64,000 nt of DNA from Metabacillus schmidteae (GTDB taxonomy: Bacteria; Bacillota; Bacilli; Bacillales; Bacillaceae). The DNA lies in assembly GCF_903166545.1 (NCBI RefSeq), contig NZ_CAESCH010000002.1, forward strand, positions 248,001 through 312,000, read 5' to 3'. Of this stretch, positions 1 through 8,838 are shown in pieces (within the stretch, counting starts at the first letter, position 1; each line of letters opens with the position of its first letter). A model generated the notes under the pieces. That model was not told the DNA's origin. It did no database searches and saw only the letters and a program-made list of their open reading frames with translations. The position numbers and the translations under genes are program-made.

Positions 1-1
1 T

Positions 2-1024
2 AATGTGAATGAGCAGGTTGCAGCTGTTGAACCACATGGTTACCTTCCAAACGATTTATATGATGAAAGAGATCGGTTAATTGATCAATTATCCAATCTG
101 GTCAATGTGAAAGTTTCTTATAAGCCAACAGGAGGTAACGCTGTTAGTGGCGCAGAGGGGAAGGTTATTATTGATTTAGTAGGACCGAATAATGGGAAAA
201 TTACCAATCTATTAGATGAAACAGGATATGAAACAATAAAAGTGAACTATACCCCAACAAACGAAGATTCTTACGTAACAAGTGTCTCTGTTGGTAACGA
301 TAAATTTGAGTTTACATCTGAAGGAAAATTAATGGGCTTAATTGAATCATACGGAATGAAAGACAGTAATGGCGTAAGCGGAACATACCCGAAAATGTTA
401 GAAGAACTAGATAATCTAGCTTTTACATTTGCTGTTGAATTTAATAAGGTCCACTATGCAGGAATGAGTCCTAACGAAATATTAAATAAAGAAAACGAAG
501 AAATTCCGTTTTTCCAAGACAGCAGTGAGTCACCTCTTTTGATAAGAGACGATAACGGAAATCCAGTAGCAGATGAATCACTTCGAAAAAACTTTGCACA
601 ACGTATGGAAATTTCTGATGAAATTCGTGCTAGTCTTGATAATATTGCAAATGCACAAGCAGAGAATCCAGAGGATGCAACAACTGGTGATGCAACTGCG
701 TTGTTAAATTTAGCGGAAGTGATTAACCAAGAGTATGATTATGGTAATAAATCAGAAAGGGCAAACTTCCGAAACTACTATGAGGTATTAATTGGTGGAA
801 TGGCGGTTGATACACAGAATGCAAACCGCCTAGCTGAAAACAGCAATGCACTAAAACAAGCAGTAGAGGAAAGAAGAATGTCAACAAGCTCTGTTTCTTT
901 AGATGAAGAAATGACAAATATGATTCAATTTCAACATGCCTATAATGCATCAGCGAGAATGATTTCTCTTCAAGATGAAATTCTCGACAAAATCATTAAC
1001 GGCATGGGAGTTGGCGGAAGATAG
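2..1024 (+). CDS. flgK: Flagellar hook-associated protein 1 (FlgK), C-terminal part, cut by window edge
   Basis: FlgK forms the first junction ring between the flagellar hook and the filament and is exported by the flagellar type III system. Only the last 340 codons are present; the reading frame is already open at base 2. The end carries the typical C-terminal D0 helix (residues reading MIQFQHAYNASARMISLQDE near the stop), shared with flagellins. It is followed after 14 nt by flgL, the same order as in B. subtilis. Identity rests on this C-terminal motif and on the neighbours; the N-terminal half cannot be judged. Confidence 0.93.
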   Translation, partial: NVNEQVAAVEPHGYLPNDLYDERDRLIDQLSNLVNVKVSYKPTGGNAVSGAEGKVIIDLVGPNNGKITNLLDETGYETIKVNYTPTNEDSYVTSVSVGNDKFEFTSEGKLMGLIESYGMKDSNGVSGTYPKMLEELDNLAFTFAVEFNKVHYAGMSPNEILNKENEEIPFFQDSSESPLLIRDDNGNPVADESLRKNFAQRMEISDEIRASLDNIANAQAENPEDATTGDATALLNLAEVINQEYDYGNKSERANFRNYYEVLIGGMAVDTQNANRLAENSNALKQAVEERRMSTSSVSLDEEMTNMIQFQHAYNASARMISLQDEILDKIINGMGVGGR

Positions 1025-1038
1025 GTAGGTGTAAATAA

Positions 1039-1917
1039 ATGCGTGTAACTCAAGGGATGTTAGCTATTAATTCATTACGACATCTAAGTAATAGTTATGA
1101 TCGTCTTGGAGATCTTCAAAATCAATTATCAACTGGGAAGAAAATTACCAGACCTTCCCAAGACCCGGTTGTAGCGATGAAAGGAATGTATAATCGATCT
1201 AACTTAAGAGAAATCGAACAATACCAGAGAAACCTTTCAGAAGCTTATTCGTGGATGGATAGTTCAGAAGCTGGATTAGAACAAGCGAACAGTGCTTTTC
1301 AACGAATTCGGGAATTGATTGTCCAAGGTAAATCAGACACATATACAGATGAAGATCGATTTGCCATTGCAACAGAAATCGAACAATTGAAACTTGATCT
1401 AAAGGAAACAGCAAATACCAAGGTTGCAGGTCGCTATATCTTTAATGGTACTAATGTTGATCAGGCGCCTGTTCGCTCCGTAAATCCAGTCGATGTTGTC
1501 ATAAATTCAGATGATTACATGATTGAAGTGTCAGCAGGTGTAAAGCTAAAGGCGAATATAGATTCAGAACAGCTTTTCAACGAAGGATTATTTGAAACCT
1601 TAAACGATCTGACTCAAACGTTAACGGAAAATTACGATGCAGGAAAACTTGATCAAATACTTGGAGATATTGACAGTCGACTCGATACTCTCCAAGCCCA
1701 AAGATCTGAAATGGGAGCCCGCTATAATCGATTAGAAATGGTCGAAAATCGATTAAGTAAATCAGAAATCATGGCGAATCAAATCATCTCCGATAATGAA
1801 GACGCTGAAATTGAAAGAGTCATTACTGATTTAACAACCCAAGAAAGTGTGCATCGCGCAGCGCTAAGTGTAGGAGCAAAAATAATACAACCAACTTTAA
1901 TGGACTTTTTACGTTAA
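1039..1917 (+). CDS. flgL: Flagellar hook-associated protein 3 (FlgL)
   Basis: FlgL is the second hook-filament junction protein. The 292-residue product starts with a flagellin-like D0/D1 helix (MRVTQGMLAINSLRHLSNSY, with an LSTGKKI motif around residue 31-37) and ends with the paired C-terminal helix (HRAALSVGAKIIQPTLMDFL). Its length is close to the usual size of about 300 residues. The ATG at 1039 is preceded by AGGTAGGTG. It lies directly behind flgK and ahead of the fliW operon genes, so it should be part of the same late flagellar transcript. Confidence 0.95.
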   Translation: MRVTQGMLAINSLRHLSNSYDRLGDLQNQLSTGKKITRPSQDPVVAMKGMYNRSNLREIEQYQRNLSEAYSWMDSSEAGLEQANSAFQRIRELIVQGKSDTYTDEDRFAIATEIEQLKLDLKETANTKVAGRYIFNGTNVDQAPVRSVNPVDVVINSDDYMIEVSAGVKLKANIDSEQLFNEGLFETLNDLTQTLTENYDAGKLDQILGDIDSRLDTLQAQRSEMGARYNRLEMVENRLSKSEIMANQIISDNEDAEIERVITDLTTQESVHRAALSVGAKIIQPTLMDFLR

Positions 1918-1957
1918 GCTATCTATCTATATAGCTTTTTCACTAGGAGTGATTGTC

Positions 1958-2518
1958 TTGCAAATACCTCAGATTAGACTTGAAAGCACAAATGCCCAAA
2001 TCTCAATCGAAAGTAGAAGTGCCACTACACAAGTACAGCAACAAAAGGCAGATATGTCAATCGAACAACCAAAGGCAAATCTTTCATTTCGAACAAATCC
2101 AGGAAAATTAACAATCGACCAAACACAGGCAAGGGCCGATGTCGAAATAAAGTCAGTTTTTCATAGTATTGAGGAAAATACACAAGAGGGCAAACAAGGT
2201 TGGTCAACAGGAATTAAAAGAATAGTTCAAGAAGGCGAAGAACTTATGAAAATAGAAAATGGTGGGAATCCTATTGCTACCCAAGCACAGAGAAATGGGT
2301 ACAAACCTATGAAAGAGTTCGGAATAGGATTTGTGCCATCAGTAGGAAGTGTAAAAATTAACTACCAGCCTGCAGTGGTAGAAATTACGATAACTCCTAA
2401 CAAACCAATCATTTCAGTAGCTGTAAATAAACCAATCCTTGACTATCAAGCTGGGAATGTAGAAATAAACATAGCAAAAAAGAATGACTTGAAAATTGAC
2501 TTTGATATAAAGGTATAA
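1958..2518 (+). CDS. YviE/DUF6470-like flagellar-locus protein
   Basis: A protein of about 186 residues with short repeated beta-like segments (QIPQIRLESTNAQISIES, then KADMSIEQPKANLSF) and no signal peptide or membrane segment. Position and pattern match YviE of B. subtilis, found between flgL and fliW; its molecular role is not established. I chose the TTG at 1958 because AGGAG at 1945-1949 lies 8 nt upstream; an in-frame GTG at 1949 overlaps that Shine-Dalgarno and is unlikely. The downstream fliW start follows the stop by 18 nt, suggesting one transcript. Confidence 0.75.
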   Translation: MQIPQIRLESTNAQISIESRSATTQVQQQKADMSIEQPKANLSFRTNPGKLTIDQTQARADVEIKSVFHSIEENTQEGKQGWSTGIKRIVQEGEELMKIENGGNPIATQAQRNGYKPMKEFGIGFVPSVGSVKINYQPAVVEITITPNKPIISVAVNKPILDYQAGNVEINIAKKNDLKIDFDIKV

Positions 2519-2536
2519 CAAAAAGGATGATGATGA

Positions 2537-2974
2537 ATGGTGATAGAAACAAAATACCATGGTGAGATAACCATAGAAGAAAATGAGATTATCAAATTTG
2601 AAAACGGGATACCTGGATTTATTAATGAAAAGAAATACACTCTACTCCCTTTAGATAAAGAGTCTCCCTTTTCAATCCTTCAATCGATTGAAACAACAGA
2701 ATTAGGCTTTGTCGTAGTTAATCCATTTCACTATACGAAGGAATATGAATTTGATTTAACAGATGGTGAGAAAGAGGCAATTCAGTTAACAAATGCAGAA
2801 GATCTAGAAGTATTGGCTATAATGACAGTAAAAGACTCACTAAAGAACTCAACAGCAAATCTACAGGCACCATTAATAATCAACTACAAGAAAAAGCTAG
2901 GAAAACAAGTCATTCTAAATAATTCAAACTATTCCATTAGATATCCATTATTTGCTGAGGCTGGAGAAAAATAA
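2537..2974 (+). CDS. fliW: Flagellar assembly factor FliW
   Basis: FliW binds free flagellin and, when flagellin has been exported, binds and inactivates CsrA, so that hag is translated. The 145-residue product matches the family in length and pattern (ENGIPGFINEKKYTLLPL near the N-terminus; FVVVNPF around residues 56-62). It is followed after 12 nt by csrA, the conserved partner arrangement. Its stop and the csrA Shine-Dalgarno are adjacent, so the two are probably translated from one message. The start is the ATG at 2537 behind an AAAGGATG ribosome site. Confidence 0.95.
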   Translation: MVIETKYHGEITIEENEIIKFENGIPGFINEKKYTLLPLDKESPFSILQSIETTELGFVVVNPFHYTKEYEFDLTDGEKEAIQLTNAEDLEVLAIMTVKDSLKNSTANLQAPLIINYKKKLGKQVILNNSNYSIRYPLFAEAGEK

Positions 2975-2986
2975 GGATGTGAAATC

Positions 2987-3220
2987 ATGTTAGTCTTAAC
3001 TAGAAAAACAAATGAATCCATTAAAATTGGCGAAGACATAGAAATTACAATCCTTTCAATTAATGGTGATCAAATTAAATTAGGAATTAATGCCCCAAGG
3101 GATGTAGAGATTCATCGGAAGGAGATATATCTTTCCATTCAAGAATCGAATAGTGAAGCTGCTTCTATCTCACCAAATGTTTTAAATGAAATTATGAATA
3201 AACGAACGGACCCTAAGTGA
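2987..3220 (+). CDS. csrA: Carbon storage regulator CsrA, flagellin translation repressor
   Basis: CsrA is a small dimeric RNA-binding protein that blocks the hag ribosome site in B. subtilis. The 77-residue product has the typical start ([20 protein letters not shown]) and the RNA-binding strand [11 protein letters not shown] around residues 41-51. It follows fliW immediately and precedes hag, whose leader contains a matching CsrA-type hairpin (see that entry). A strong terminator follows the stop codon, separating csrA from the hag promoter. Length is close to the family's usual 60-75 residues. Confidence 0.96.
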   Translation: MLVLTRKTNESIKIGEDIEITILSINGDQIKLGINAPRDVEIHRKEIYLSIQESNSEAASISPNVLNEIMNKRTDPK

Positions 3221-3247
3221 AAATGCTTAGGGTTTTTGATTTTTTTA
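3211..3247 (+). terminator. Terminator of the flgK-csrA transcript
   Basis: Stem CCCTAAG (3211-3217) pairs with CTTAGGG (3226-3232) and is followed by a T-rich tract. The left arm overlaps the last codons of csrA. Confidence 0.85.
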
Positions 3248-3324
3248 TTGCTGGTATGTTTGAAGTATTTATAAGGAAGGAAAAACTACCCATTTATAAA
3301 TATAAATTTCTTTTAAAAAACTAT

Positions 3325-3350
3325 TAAACAATTATCTAAAGTGTCGATAA
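3325..3350 (+). promoter_or_regulatory. SigD-type promoter of hag
   Basis: TAAA at 3325-3328 and GTCGATAA at 3343-3350, 14 nt apart, fit the SigD consensus TAAA-N14-16-GCCGATAT at six of eight positions in the second box. It lies about 120 nt upstream of the hag start, leaving a long leader, as in B. subtilis. Confidence 0.7.
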
Positions 3351-3424
3351 TAATAGTGTAAGGAAGGAACACAATTTGGCGGCCGACAATGAGTAATTCC
3401 TTTCGAACTCAATTAAACTTTCAT

Positions 3425-3460
3425 CCACAAGGAAGTGGAGGAACTTATATTCAAGGAGGA
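3425..3460 (+). promoter_or_regulatory. CsrA-type hairpin and SD-overlapping second site in hag leader
   Basis: CCAC-AAGGAA-GTGG (3425-3438) is a perfect 4-bp hairpin presenting GGA in its loop, the classical CsrA recognition element. A second AAGGAGGA (3453-3460) is the hag Shine-Dalgarno itself. Two sites of this kind, one covering the Shine-Dalgarno, are the known arrangement in B. subtilis hag; binding here is inferred. Confidence 0.7.
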
Positions 3461-3468
3461 AATTTAAA

Positions 3469-4705
3469 ATGAGAATTAATCATAATATTGCAGCGCTTAA
3501 TACGTATCGTCAGTTGGGTGCTGGTCAAGCTGGGCAAGCAAAATCAATGGAGAAATTATCTTCAGGCCTTAGAATTAACAGAGCAGGAGATGACGCAGCT
3601 GGTCTTGCAATATCTGAAAAAATGCGTGGGCAAATTCGTGGTTTAGATCAAGCATCCCGTAATGCACAAGACGGTATTTCTTTAATTCAGACTGCTGAAG
3701 GTGCTTTAAATGAGACTCATGATATTCTTCAACGTATGCGTGAACTTGTAGTTCAAGCAGGAAATACTGGTACACAAGGATCAGATGATTTAGAAGCTAT
3801 TCAAGATGAAATTGATGCACTTCAAGAGGAATTAGGTGGAGAAGCTGGATCTAAGGGTATTGCTGATCGTACTCAATTTAATGGTAAAAACTTACTAGAT
3901 GGTACGTTTACAAGTGGTACCTTCCAAATTGGTGCAAATGAAGATCAACAAATCTCACTTTCTATTAATGATATGTCAGCTGATGCATTGGGAACAACAG
4001 ATTCTGCTGGTTCTGTTACTGTTTCAGTTTCATCTATTGATGTAACTGATTTTGCTGGAACAGGTTTTGATGACCAATTAACAGCTATTGATGATGCAAT
4101 TAAACAGGTGTCTGCAGAACGTTCTAATTTAGGTGCTACTCAAAATCGTTTAGAGCATACTATTAATAACTTAAGCACATCTTCTGAAAACTTAACTGCT
4201 GCGGAATCTCGTATCCGTGACGTTGATTATGCTTTGGCTGCCTAATGTAGTGACAAGCACAGTCGTCCTGGCTGGTAACGGCTAGTGATTATTATCGGGT
4301 GAATTGCTGGGAAATCCTTAGAGCTTTTCTTACCACAACGTAGTTGGAAACGACAAGCGTGATGGTTTGAAAAAAGAAAAGATTGGGCAATCAGCATCCA
4401 AGCTCCTATCTCGAAAGAGTGGAGAAGGTTCAACGACTAGGGTAAACCATCTAAAAGCTAAGCTCATGATGATGAAACCCGTAGGTGAAACAATGACCAT
4501 CAGCATTGTGACCCCGAAGCTCCCGACCCCTACTTAATCCCTAAAGGGTGAAGATATAGTCTAGTCATTTGTGAAAGCAAATGTTCGCACGATGGCGAAA
4601 GAAATGATGGAACAAACAAAGAATTCAATTCTATCGCAAGCATCACAAGCTATGCTTGCTCAGGCGAATCAACAACCTCAAGGTGTTCTACAATTATTAA
4701 GATAA
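3469..4705 (+). CDS. hag: Flagellin (Hag), gene interrupted by a group I intron
   Basis: Flagellin polymerises into the filament. Exon 1 (3469 to about 4230) encodes the N-terminal D0/D1 helices (MRINHNIAALNTYRQLGAGQ), a short variable middle and the returning D1 helix to RIRDVDY. Exon 2 (about 4595-4705) encodes AKEMMEQTKNSILSQASQAM through the canonical C-terminus QGVLQLLR. Joined, they give about 290 residues, close to B. subtilis Hag (304), with the family motif DVD-Y-A-KEMM restored. Unspliced RNA would run into a TAA at 4243-4245 and give a 258-residue protein without the C-terminal D0 helix. Start: ATG 3469 behind AAGGAGGA. The exact splice junction is inferred; three in-frame choices within 6 nt are possible. 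Confidence 0.93.
4231..4594 (+). ncRNA. Group I self-splicing intron in hag
   Basis: About 364 nt separate the two flagellin exons. Core elements are visible in order: P AATTGCTGGGAAATCC (from 4302), Q AATCAGCATCCAAGC (4389-4403), R GTTCAACGACTA (4428-4439) and S AAGATATAGTC (4551-4561). GACTA of R pairs with TAGTC of S to form P7. A hairpin CATTTG/CAAATG (about 4565-4582) looks like P9. A possible P1 pairs exon ATTAT with GTAGT (4247-4251), placing a U-G pair at the 5' splice site, and a G ends the intron at 4594. There is no endonuclease ORF. Ends are accurate to within a few bases only. Confidence 0.9.
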
Positions 4706-4712
4706 TACATTG

Positions 4713-4783
4713 GAACCTATCTCAAGTAAGAGATAGGTTCATTTACAAAGGTTTTATAATTTATTTATAAACCCTTTGTAAAT
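4713..4783 (+). terminator. Two consecutive stem-loops after hag
   Basis: GAACCTATCTC (4713-4723) pairs with GAGATAGGTTC (4730-4740). Immediately after, ATTTACAAAGG (4741-4751) pairs with CCTTTGTAAAT (4773-4783), with further pairing inside its loop. The T tracts are weak, so transcript protection as well as termination is possible. Confidence 0.65.
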
Positions 4784-4849
4784 GAGTATATATACAAGAA
4801 AAATTAATAATAACTGTTCAACATAAAAAGCCATGTAGGAAGTGTCATC

Positions 4850-6496
4850 ATGAAACCTTTTTTATCAGTTTGTATGATTGTAAAAGATGAAGAAAATGTA
4901 ATTAAGAGATGTCTGGAGTCAATTACTGGAATTGCCGATGAGATTATAGTTGTTGATACAGGTTCAAAAGATAAAACGAGAGAAATTGCTTCTGTTTATA
5001 CAAATTTAGTCTATGATTATAATTGGAATGATAACTTTTCAAAGGCAAGGAATTTTGCAGCATCTAAGGCGTCAGGAGAATGGATATTAGCACTAGATGC
5101 TGATGAATATGTAGAGCGTGAGAGCTTTTCCAGATTTAAAAGAACATTTTCCGGCAAATTAATAAAGGAAAATATTTTTTCCGTTCAAATAGTTAATTTT
5201 GTAGGTTTGTTAGGAAATCAAACTGTGCAAAACTATCATGAAAGATTTTATAAAAATGATGACAGTATATATTATGACCGTAAAATCCATGAAAAATTGC
5301 AACATGTTGATGGCAATGAAAAAAGAGGAATACTAGAGCTAGAAATTTTTCACTCCGGTTATCTTGTTTCTGCAAAGAAAGATAAAAATAAAACTGCGAG
5401 AAATTTAAAGCTTTTAAAATCAATTCATGATAAGACAGGCATCGACTACTACTACTTAGGCAATGAATATTTTTCATTAGGCGATTTTGAAGAAGCAATA
5501 GTCTACTATAAAAAAGGCTACCAACATAAAGATTCTTTTGAATTTGAATGGGTTGTCAAGCTATTAATTCGAATGGTTATCAGCTTGCATGAACTAAACC
5601 GAAATAGTGAAGCACTATCTATTATTGAAAGCTGCGAAGGTGTATACGATAAAATAGCAGATTTTAAATTTAATAAAGCGAAAATTCTGCTTGATTCTGG
5701 AAAAAATAAAGAAGCCATCCAACTATTAGAATATATTATTGAACATAAAAATAGGCTGCAGGTATTTTATAGTAAAGATTATCTGGAATATTTACCACAT
5801 AAATATTTAGGAGAAATATATGAGAAGGAAGGAAATATTCAGTTAGCTGTATTCCATTATTCTAGATCATTATCGGTAAATGAAGCTGATAATGATAGTT
5901 GGAATAAATTAATTACACTGCTTGGAAAATTTAGTTCAAAGCATGAAATGCTTCAATTTATTCAATCTAATGTGTTAACTAGAAAATCAATGAATACATC
6001 TAGGCTCTTGACTATATTAGTAAGTACACCGCTACTAAATATTCAAAAATTGATTAATGAGTATGTACCGGAAAAATCCTCGTCCACGAAAGAGGTGGAT
6101 GCAATAAGGCTTAAATTTTGGCTTTTAAATAAACAATATGAACAAGTTTCTGAAGAGATCAGTGGTATTTCAACAGAAGAATTAAAGTCACTGCTATTAA
6201 CCAACATTTTTACTGTTTATGATTTTATTTTGTTAACTTTAAAGCTTCGAAATACTAATAATAAAATGTTAATTAAACAATTAAAATTTGATTTCTCAAT
6301 AACTAGTCTACTAGATGTTTTATTTTTAAATAAAAAGAAAAAATTATCGAAATATGAATTAGATGTATTTTGTAAAATATACCAGCAAGCAATTGTTATT
6401 AATGATTCTCAATTAATTAATCTTTTTATTAATAAGCAGAATTTACTGGATAAAGATTATAAAGTAATGATAAAGAAGAGAATTAAAAACATTTAA
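4850..6496 (+). CDS. Family 2 glycosyltransferase with TPR-like repeats (SunS-like architecture)
   Basis: A GT-A fold glycosyltransferase that would move a sugar from a nucleotide sugar to an acceptor, likely protein. The N-terminus (LSVCMIVKDEENVIKRCLES) is typical of family 2; the metal-binding DAD sits at residues 83-85 (LALDADEYV). KIHEKL and FHSGYL near residues 145-170 resemble SunS-type peptide glycosyltransferases. Residues from about 190 onward contain helical repeats such as YYLGNEYFSLGDFEEAIVYY, a TPR signature. The 548 residues are longer than SunS because of the helical extension. Being the first gene after hag, it is the best candidate for a flagellin glycosyltransferase; that role is inference. 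It has no membrane segment. An ATG at 4850 follows AGGAAG. Confidence 0.8.
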   Translation: MKPFLSVCMIVKDEENVIKRCLESITGIADEIIVVDTGSKDKTREIASVYTNLVYDYNWNDNFSKARNFAASKASGEWILALDADEYVERESFSRFKRTFSGKLIKENIFSVQIVNFVGLLGNQTVQNYHERFYKNDDSIYYDRKIHEKLQHVDGNEKRGILELEIFHSGYLVSAKKDKNKTARNLKLLKSIHDKTGIDYYYLGNEYFSLGDFEEAIVYYKKGYQHKDSFEFEWVVKLLIRMVISLHELNRNSEALSIIESCEGVYDKIADFKFNKAKILLDSGKNKEAIQLLEYIIEHKNRLQVFYSKDYLEYLPHKYLGEIYEKEGNIQLAVFHYSRSLSVNEADNDSWNKLITLLGKFSSKHEMLQFIQSNVLTRKSMNTSRLLTILVSTPLLNIQKLINEYVPEKSSSTKEVDAIRLKFWLLNKQYEQVSEEISGISTEELKSLLLTNIFTVYDFILLTLKLRNTNNKMLIKQLKFDFSITSLLDVLFLNKKKKLSKYELDVFCKIYQQAIVINDSQLINLFINKQNLLDKDYKVMIKKRIKNI

Positions 6497-6522
6497 GATG
6501 AAATAGAACCTAAAATAATATC

Positions 6523-6560
6523 AAAAGATTGTCTAATTTTTTTATATTAGACAATCTTTT
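6523..6560 (+). terminator. Terminator after the first glycosyltransferase
   Basis: A 15-bp perfect stem, AAAAGATTGTCTAAT (6523-6537) with ATTAGACAATCTTTT (6546-6560), ends in a T run. Confidence 0.85.
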
Positions 6561-6584
6561 TCACTAAATGAGTGGGGAGTAAGG

Positions 6585-7700
6585 ATGGAAAAAAAATATA
6601 CTGTAGGTTTTTATATTGAGACAACATTTCATTATTATGTCTATGAATCAATCATTAATGAGCTGATAAAAGCAGGGATAAACTGTCACTTGGTAATTAA
6701 TGATTATTTTGTTGACAGAAGAGAAATGTTTTACATGTATCAGGATGTATTAAACTTTTTAGAAAAATTAGACCGTAATGACATAGAAGCTTACACCGTT
6801 TCTGCAATTAAGGATCAAACTTTCAAATATGATTGCATGGTAAGTCCTTACTATAACGGAAATCTTATAGATACTGCCGAAAGACATGTTAGAACAGTTT
6901 ATGGTTTGTTAGCTAAGGAAGATTGGAATTATTCATGGTGGAATGTTTTTTATGATAAGATTTTATGCTATTCCGAATACGACCATGAACGGTTAAATAT
7001 TTTTAACAGCTCTGCACTAGTAGGAAATCCTAAATTTGATAAATGGTTTAAAGATGAAATAGATAATATGAAAATTGTAAGTGGAAAATTTGTCATGGAT
7101 GATCAGAAAAAAACGATTGTTTATGCTCCAACCTATGGAGAATTAAGCTCTATAGATGATTGGATAATGGAAATAAATCATCTTCAGGATCAGTATAATG
7201 TCATAATTAAGCTACACCATGGCACATCGTTTCGAGATAGTGAAGACTACAGAAGAGATTATATTTATAAAAATTTCAAAAACATTACAATGGACCAGGG
7301 AGATCTATTTGCTCTTTTTAAACTAGCTGATTTTATTATTACGGACAATAGCAGTATGATATTTGAATCAATGCTTGCGAGAAAAAACATCCTTCTATTA
7401 AATCCGATCACCAATGAGCCTCTATCTGAGGCAGATGGTGGCGAATATTTGTTAAGAAAAAACTTGATCAACTTAAATAAGGGAGAGAATATCGAGTACT
7501 TTCTTAACGATTCAAGATTGTTTGAAGAACAGCTGTTGAATGTCGATTATTTTATGAATAATATTTACAAGCTAAGAGATGGAAAATCAGGTGAAAGAGC
7601 TGCAAATGAAATTATCAACCTTTTAAATTTTGAAGCTGACACAAACAGATATCTAAGAAGCCTAAGAAATTTAATTTTCCGTTTTGAGGAAAAGCGTTGA
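6585..7700 (+). CDS. CDP-glycerol glycerophosphotransferase-family protein (TagB/TagF-like)
   Basis: Members of this family transfer glycerol- or ribitol-phosphate from a CDP-polyol onto teichoic acid linkage units or related acceptors. The C-terminal half has the family pattern: APTYGE (about residue 182), KLHHG (about 208) and TDNSSMIFESM around residues 252-262, including the conserved histidine and Asn-Ser region. At 371 residues it is of the short TagB-like size with only a vestigial N-terminal part. Its neighbours are glycosyltransferases and a CDP-ribitol synthesis enzyme rather than tag/tar genes, suggesting polyol-phosphate decoration of a glycan, perhaps on flagellin. The acceptor is not determinable from sequence. 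Confidence 0.75.
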   Translation: MEKKYTVGFYIETTFHYYVYESIINELIKAGINCHLVINDYFVDRREMFYMYQDVLNFLEKLDRNDIEAYTVSAIKDQTFKYDCMVSPYYNGNLIDTAERHVRTVYGLLAKEDWNYSWWNVFYDKILCYSEYDHERLNIFNSSALVGNPKFDKWFKDEIDNMKIVSGKFVMDDQKKTIVYAPTYGELSSIDDWIMEINHLQDQYNVIIKLHHGTSFRDSEDYRRDYIYKNFKNITMDQGDLFALFKLADFIITDNSSMIFESMLARKNILLLNPITNEPLSEADGGEYLLRKNLINLNKGENIEYFLNDSRLFEEQLLNVDYFMNNIYKLRDGKSGERAANEIINLLNFEADTNRYLRSLRNLIFRFEEKR

Positions 7701-7779
7701 TAATAAGTAAGTAACAATAGCCTTTCTTTTGGTGTAAACAGAATTTGTTTTGAACGTAATTTTGGAGGAATAATTAAAA

Positions 7780-8838
7780 ATGATTAGTAAAAAGATAAGT
7801 ATAATAATTCCAATGTACAACGTAAAGGACTATATTGTAGAAACAATTGAATCAGTTATAAACCAAACTATGGAAGATATTGAATTAGTTTTAATAGATG
7901 ATTGCTCTAGTGATGGAACTTATGAAATAGCAAAAAAATATCTAGAGAGATATCCGAACATTACTTTAATAAGAAACAAGAAAAATCAAGGTGTATCTGC
8001 ATCGAGAAATATTGGCTTGAAACTATCAAAAGGGCATTATATATATTTTCTAGACAGTGACGATTATATTGAAAAGGATGCAATTAAAAAATTGTACATG
8101 GCAGCACAGAGAGAGAATGCTGATTTAGTTATTGGAAATCATTTAATTTATCAAAATGAAGAGACTAAGTCACCTTGGATGTTGGAAAAATTTCCTTCCT
8201 TAACAATGGCTGGAGAAAAAAATTTGCTGAAAAACCCTGAACTTTATTTCTTAATCTATTCATGTGGAAAGTTATTCTCCAAAGAATTAATTAATGATCT
8301 AAAATTTTCAGAACAAATTTATAATGGTGAAGATCAGCCTTTTACATTATATGCTTATTTAAATGCTAAAAAAATTTACTTGGAACCATGTATAACTTTT
8401 TATTATCGGATGAGAAAACCAGGAGATGTGTCATTATCACAAACAGAAGGGTTGTTAGAAGAAAAAATTACAGGTTTTATAAATATGATTGAACTATCAA
8501 AAAAATACATTGATGAATCACCTAATGAACCGAATATAAAGGAAGATTTATTTATTTTCTATTTAAATCGTGTATTGACACTGAATTTATGGAATCCCTT
8601 ATCAAAAGCTTTAAAGTCACCATCAAAGTATAATTGTTTCTCGATAATCAGAACGTTAAATATTAGCGTGAACAATTTGACCGATGAGGTTGTTTTAAAA
8701 ACACCAGCCATAACTGAATATATTAGAAATATTAAGCCTTACGTTTACGCATTGAATAAAGAGGTCGCAAAGGAATATCTTAAATTACTAAAGACTATAA
8801 AGGAGAAGAGAGACAGGGCAAAAAACAGGTTGTTATAG
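7780..8838 (+). CDS. Family 2 glycosyltransferase
   Basis: A 352-residue GT-A enzyme. The N-terminus (KISIIIPMYNVKDYIVETIE) and nucleotide-binding IDDCSSDGTYEIA are typical of family 2, and the DSDDY metal-binding motif lies near residues 90-95. NGEDQPFTLYAY around residues 185-195 is the usual acceptor-site ED motif region. The C-terminal third has no recognisable domain. It follows the TagB-like gene by 79 nt, and the ATG at 7780 has a GGAGGA site. The sugar and acceptor are unknown; context suggests a surface or flagellar glycan. Confidence 0.82.
   Translation: MISKKISIIIPMYNVKDYIVETIESVINQTMEDIELVLIDDCSSDGTYEIAKKYLERYPNITLIRNKKNQGVSASRNIGLKLSKGHYIYFLDSDDYIEKDAIKKLYMAAQRENADLVIGNHLIYQNEETKSPWMLEKFPSLTMAGEKNLLKNPELYFLIYSCGKLFSKELINDLKFSEQIYNGEDQPFTLYAYLNAKKIYLEPCITFYYRMRKPGDVSLSQTEGLLEEKITGFINMIELSKKYIDESPNEPNIKEDLFIFYLNRVLTLNLWNPLSKALKSPSKYNCFSIIRTLNISVNNLTDEVVLKTPAITEYIRNIKPYVYALNKEVAKEYLKLLKTIKEKRDRAKNRLL

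Noticed and set aside
4242..4433. Minus-strand frame within the hag intron
   Set aside because: Overlaps the intron core; no ribosome site and no homing endonuclease motif (LAGLIDADG, GIY-YIG or HNH).
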